Shown here piece after piece: positions 60,899-64,000 of a DNA stretch of 64,000 nucleotides. The position numbers and the translations under genes were made by a program. Each line of letters opens with the position of its first letter. Positions within the stretch are counted from its first letter, which is position 1. Origin of the DNA: an uncultured Clostridia bacterium (lineage in GTDB: Bacteria; Bacillota; Clostridia; TANB77; CAG-465); NCBI GenBank assembly GCA_934169925.1, contig CAKPOO010000003.1:1-64000 (forward strand), in the 5' to 3' direction. Below the pieces are notes generated by a model. It had not been told where the DNA came from. It saw nothing but the letters and a program-made list of their open reading frames with translations, and did no database searches.

Positions 60899-62818
60899 AT
60901 GATAAAAAAGTACTTAAAAATTAATAACATTATAGATATAATGCTTATTTTTTCAATATTTATTTTAGCTTTAAAAAAAGGTGGATTTTATATTTCGGAT
61001 TCATTTGAGTTTAATATTTTTGTTTCTTTTATAGGCATCTTTTCTATTTGTTATAATTTAGCAAGAAAAATTGTAAATGATATTTATAAAAAATGTGATA
61101 AAGAAAAAAGTATTAATAAAAATGAAATCAAAAATGATAAAAATGTGGATGTAATTAATATATTGTTATTTTTACTTCCAGTATTTTATATATTACCGAT
61201 TATTTTAAAAAATTATACAAATTTAAAGGAAAGTATATTTGAAGCTGTTAGGTATTTAGATTTATTTTTTATATATAACATAGTTAAAAATTCTGAAAAT
61301 AAAAAAATATATGAAATTAGTATAATTATTTTAAGTTTTATACTTTGTTTATTTGGTTTTGATGGTCTTGCACAAGAGAAAATGGCAGGAGTATTAAAGA
61401 AAATAAATTCTGGATATTTAAGTCTAAATAATTTAAATAGAATGTCTTCAACAATACAATATGCAAACACCTTTGCTTTATTTTGTTTGATATCTATAAT
61501 TATATTAAAACTACAGTTTAAAAATTATATAAATAAAGAAAAAAATAGAGATAACTTTTTTTACAATTTAAAAATAGCTTTATTAAAATATCTTAATTTT
61601 ATATTTATTTCTTGTTTGTTATTGTCTGAATCTAGATATACAATAGCAATATTAATTTTATTTTATTTTATAAATTTTATAATTGAAAATAAAAATGAAA
61701 TTAAAAATAAATTAAAAAATTATGATAAAAAAGAAATTTTAAATTTTTCATTTAATATAATTTATATAATTTTATTTGTTGCTATGATTGAAAATTTTAT
61801 GTATAAAAATAAAGAAATGATATATATAATCGTTTTAGGATTTAGTATTTTTTATATAGGATTTTTAATATTTTATCATTACTATTTAGAAAAAAAGATA
61901 GTTGTATGTTATAACAAAATAAAAATGTTAAATAAAAATTTAGTTAATAAAAGTAAATATTTTAAATATTTGCCTGTATGTTTTACTTTAGTTTTTATAA
62001 TTTTATTTTGTAGTGTAATTTTTGCAAAGACAGATATTTATTTAGATATGTCATCTAAGCAAAATTATATTTTAAGAACATATTATAACGTTAACACAAA
62101 AAGTGGTGAAAGTGTTGAAAATACAATTGATATTAAAATTAAAGAATTAGAAGTTGATACTCGTTTTAAAGTAGAAGTAAATAAATTAAAAAAAGATGGA
62201 ACTACTCAAAATGTGGCAACGTATTATTATTACACAAATCCAAGTAGTAGATATCTTTTAAAAGAAAATTTTGAAGATGATGTAATAGGTGTAAATATAA
62301 AAATTAGTATACAAAAAGGAAGTTTGAATGTTGAAAATATTAATATAAATGGTAAAGAAAAAGCATATAATTATTTATTTTTACCAAATGATTTAATTGA
62401 TAGATTATCTCAAAATTTACATAGAAATCAAAGTGAAAATGAAAGATTTTCTTTTATAGCTGATGCTTTTAAAATAATAACTTTAAATAAAACTAATTTC
62501 ATATTTGGTGTAGGTGGTGAAGGATTTAAAAATTTATATCCTACATATAGAACATATATGTATAATTCTACTGAGGTTCATAGTAGTATAGTTCAAATAT
62601 TTTTAGAGTCTGGTGTTTTAGGTTTTATTACTTTTTTACTTATTATGTTTTACTCATTAAAAGAGTTATTAAAAAGTAAAAATAGATTTTGGTTGTTGTT
62701 TTTAGCTGTATACGCACATTTATTATTTGAACTTGATTTTTCGTATATGATAATTATATCAATTTTTGGAGTAATGCTTGCAACTTTCAAAAATATTGAG
62801 ATAAAGGATGAATTTTAG
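60899..62818 (+). CDS. O-antigen ligase/polymerase-like membrane protein
   Basis: 639 residues. About twelve TM helices; LSESRYTIAILILFYFINF matches the arginine-bearing block of the Wzy/WaaL family. A large extracellular insertion (about 375-500) with beta-rich character (KTDIYLDMSSKQNYILRTYYN) separates the helices, then GVGGEGFKNLYPTYRTYMYNSTEVHSSIVQIFLESG, the family's extracellular loop with conserved histidine. Away from the main polysaccharide locus, so it may attach or polymerise a different glycan. The promoter lies very close, leaving a 10-16 nt leader. Confidence 0.8.
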   Translation: MIKKYLKINNIIDIMLIFSIFILALKKGGFYISDSFEFNIFVSFIGIFSICYNLARKIVNDIYKKCDKEKSINKNEIKNDKNVDVINILLFLLPVFYILPIILKNYTNLKESIFEAVRYLDLFFIYNIVKNSENKKIYEISIIILSFILCLFGFDGLAQEKMAGVLKKINSGYLSLNNLNRMSSTIQYANTFALFCLISIIILKLQFKNYINKEKNRDNFFYNLKIALLKYLNFIFISCLLLSESRYTIAILILFYFINFIIENKNEIKNKLKNYDKKEILNFSFNIIYIILFVAMIENFMYKNKEMIYIIVLGFSIFYIGFLIFYHYYLEKKIVVCYNKIKMLNKNLVNKSKYFKYLPVCFTLVFIILFCSVIFAKTDIYLDMSSKQNYILRTYYNVNTKSGESVENTIDIKIKELEVDTRFKVEVNKLKKDGTTQNVATYYYYTNPSSRYLLKENFEDDVIGVNIKISIQKGSLNVENININGKEKAYNYLFLPNDLIDRLSQNLHRNQSENERFSFIADAFKIITLNKTNFIFGVGGEGFKNLYPTYRTYMYNSTEVHSSIVQIFLESGVLGFITFLLIMFYSLKELLKSKNRFWLLFLAVYAHLLFELDFSYMIIISIFGVMLATFKNIEIKDEF

Positions 62819-62829
62819 CTTCTTTGTAC

Positions 62830-62858
62830 TTGTTTTTTTTGTTTTAGTATGGTATAAT
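62830..62858 (+). promoter_or_regulatory. Promoter of secG-rnr
   Basis: TTGTTT (62830-62835), 17 bp, TATAAT (62853-62858). Confidence 0.65.
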
Positions 62859-62898
62859 CTTAGCATTATATAGTTAATTTGTCAGGAGGAAAAAGCAT

Positions 62899-63135
62899 AT
62901 GGGTTGGTTAGATTTGACATGGTCAATAGCTACTGTTATAGTTGCAATTGTTCTAACAATTGTTATTATGTTACAAAATGAAAAAGGACCATCATCTTCA
63001 AATGGTAGTTCTAATACATTTTATGGAGCTAATAAATCAAAAACTTTAGATGGTGTTTTATCAAAATGGACAATTGCACTTGCAATTATATTTTGTATAT
63101 TGTGTGTATGTACAACAATTTCTATAATGCACTAA
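62899..63135 (+). CDS. secG: Preprotein translocase subunit SecG
   Basis: 78 residues, two TM helices (about 8-26 and 54-74) with the SecG linker IMLQNEKGPSSSNGSSNTFYG. Part of the SecYEG channel. RBS CAGGAGG. The order secG-rnr is common in Bacillota. Confidence 0.93.
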   Translation: MGWLDLTWSIATVIVAIVLTIVIMLQNEKGPSSSNGSSNTFYGANKSKTLDGVLSKWTIALAIIFCILCVCTTISIMH

Positions 63136-63159
63136 TATAAGTTTAGTTAAGGAGAAACT

Positions 63160-64000
63160 ATGAGTAAAAAATATCAAAATGATAATGTTTTGAAGCATAG
63201 TGACAAAGAATATTTTGACAAAAAGGAGACTATGTGCTCCTTTTTTTTAGAGTCAAATTATGTACCTATGACTTTAAAACAAATATGTAATATTTTACAA
63301 ATACCAAATAAGGATATTGTACTTTTAAATATGATTATAACTGATCTTGAAGAAAGTGGAGTTATATTTTGTGATGATAGTAAAAGATTTTGTGTTATTG
63401 ATGGAAAGAACTTTGTAAAAGGTATTTACCATGCAAAAAATTATAAATTTGGATTTTGTATTGATGGCATGTCAAATGATGTATATATAAAAAGAGAAGA
63501 TAATCTTTTTGCAATGGATAAAGATGAAGTTGTTGTAAAGATAACAAAACAAGAAAAAGATGGTATGTCAAAAGAGGGCAAAGTCGTTAAAATTCTAAAA
63601 AGGAATACTAAAAGAGTAATAGGGAAGTTTACAAAATCTAAAAATTTTGGATTTGTTGTTACATTAGAAAAGAAAATAGAAGATATATATATACCAAAAA
63701 AATATATAAATAATATAAAAGATGGAAGTTTTGTCGAAGTTGAATTTTTAAAATATCAAACTGCAAATTCGAAAGCTGAAGGAAAAATTATTGGAATAGT
63801 TGACACTAAAAAAATTGAACATCCGGAAGTTATAGCTATGTATAAATCATATGATTTAGATGAAAAAGAAGATTTTCCAGAGTTTGTAAAAGAAGAAGTT
63901 AAAAACATTCCAGATCATGTTTTAAAAAATGAGTTAAAAAATAGGGTAGATAGAAGAGATAAAAAAGTATTTACTATAGACTCAGAAGATGCTATGGATC
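63160..64000 (+). CDS. rnr: Ribonuclease R, N-terminal part (cut by window end)
   Basis: 280 codons from ATG 63160 (AAGGAGA). N-terminal winged-helix region (YVPMTLKQICNILQIPNKD), two cold-shock-like OB domains (GIYHAKNYKFGFCIDG; GKFTKSKNFGFVVTLEKK), then the start of the RNB catalytic domain at DRRDKKVFTIDSEDAMD, where the metal-binding aspartates begin. It degrades structured RNA 3' to 5'. The frame is open to the window edge. Confidence 0.94.
   Translation, partial: MSKKYQNDNVLKHSDKEYFDKKETMCSFFLESNYVPMTLKQICNILQIPNKDIVLLNMIITDLEESGVIFCDDSKRFCVIDGKNFVKGIYHAKNYKFGFCIDGMSNDVYIKREDNLFAMDKDEVVVKITKQEKDGMSKEGKVVKILKRNTKRVIGKFTKSKNFGFVVTLEKKIEDIYIPKKYINNIKDGSFVEVEFLKYQTANSKAEGKIIGIVDTKKIEHPEVIAMYKSYDLDEKEDFPEFVKEEVKNIPDHVLKNELKNRVDRRDKKVFTIDSEDAMD

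Overview
The window is AT-rich throughout (roughly a quarter G+C by eye). It has strong AGGAGG-type ribosome binding sites, many near-consensus sigma-A promoters (TTGACA-17-TATAAT), short intergenic gaps and T-tailed hairpin terminators. TGA works as a stop codon. With the gene families present (CsoR, HxlR, BceRS-like, OatA-like, DUF4143 ATPase, L21 leader) this points to a Gram-positive, low-GC Bacillota, most likely an uncultured clostridial-type host-associated bacterium. No 16S gene is present, so the lineage is an inference.

Layout. 1-5.9 kb: a rhuM relic, a LysR regulator divergent from a four-gene operon of unknown purpose (CoaB-like ligase, class II aldolase-like protein, methyltransferase, aminotransferase), then pncC and small genes. 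6.0-11.6 kb: a peptide-antibiotic sensing and resistance module (GT51 transglycosylase, BceR/BceS-like two-component system, BceAB-like transporter) with the same palindromic operator in front of both halves. 11.8-16.2 kb: tag, a phosphatase, a deformylase-like gene, a three-gene cluster of unknown function, a GNAT relic and a PAP2 phosphatase. 16.3-20 kb: a second two-component system followed by the wreck of an FtsX-type permease joined to a beta-helix surface protein. 20-24.7 kb: a TetR-controlled ABC exporter with two matching operators, plus a ZIP transporter. 24.8-28.4 kb: an HxlR regulator with a premature stop, and a CsoR-CopZ-CopA copper operon whose operator fills the promoter spacer.

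28.5-31.7 kb holds a DUF4358-like/MBOAT/AlgX-like O-acylation set. 31.7-35 kb is an accessory patch: a DUF4143 ATPase behind twin palindromes, a mosaic of gene scraps including a broken phage antirepressor, and an HExxH metallopeptidase. 35.1-45.8 kb is a wall or capsular polysaccharide locus (glycosyltransferases, Wzy, acyltransferase, Wzx, DUF115, DUF1796, CMP-sugar synthetase-like) with no initiating transferase in view. 45.8-46.5 kb contains no convincing gene but shows a candidate non-coding RNA built of three 39-nt repeats.

46.5-64 kb is mostly core: a compact ProRS, MgtC-like protein, an OatA-like acetyltransferase with a second degenerate SGNH domain, guanine deaminase, an orphan VirD4-like coupling ATPase, pth-rplU-rpmA (L27 without the usual Bacillota N-terminal extension and no prp), an RNA-specificity metallo-beta-lactamase protein, tRNA-Arg(TCT), pepF, a Wzy/ligase-like membrane protein, secG and the start of rnr. 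All functions are read from sequence motifs and order; no database search was run.
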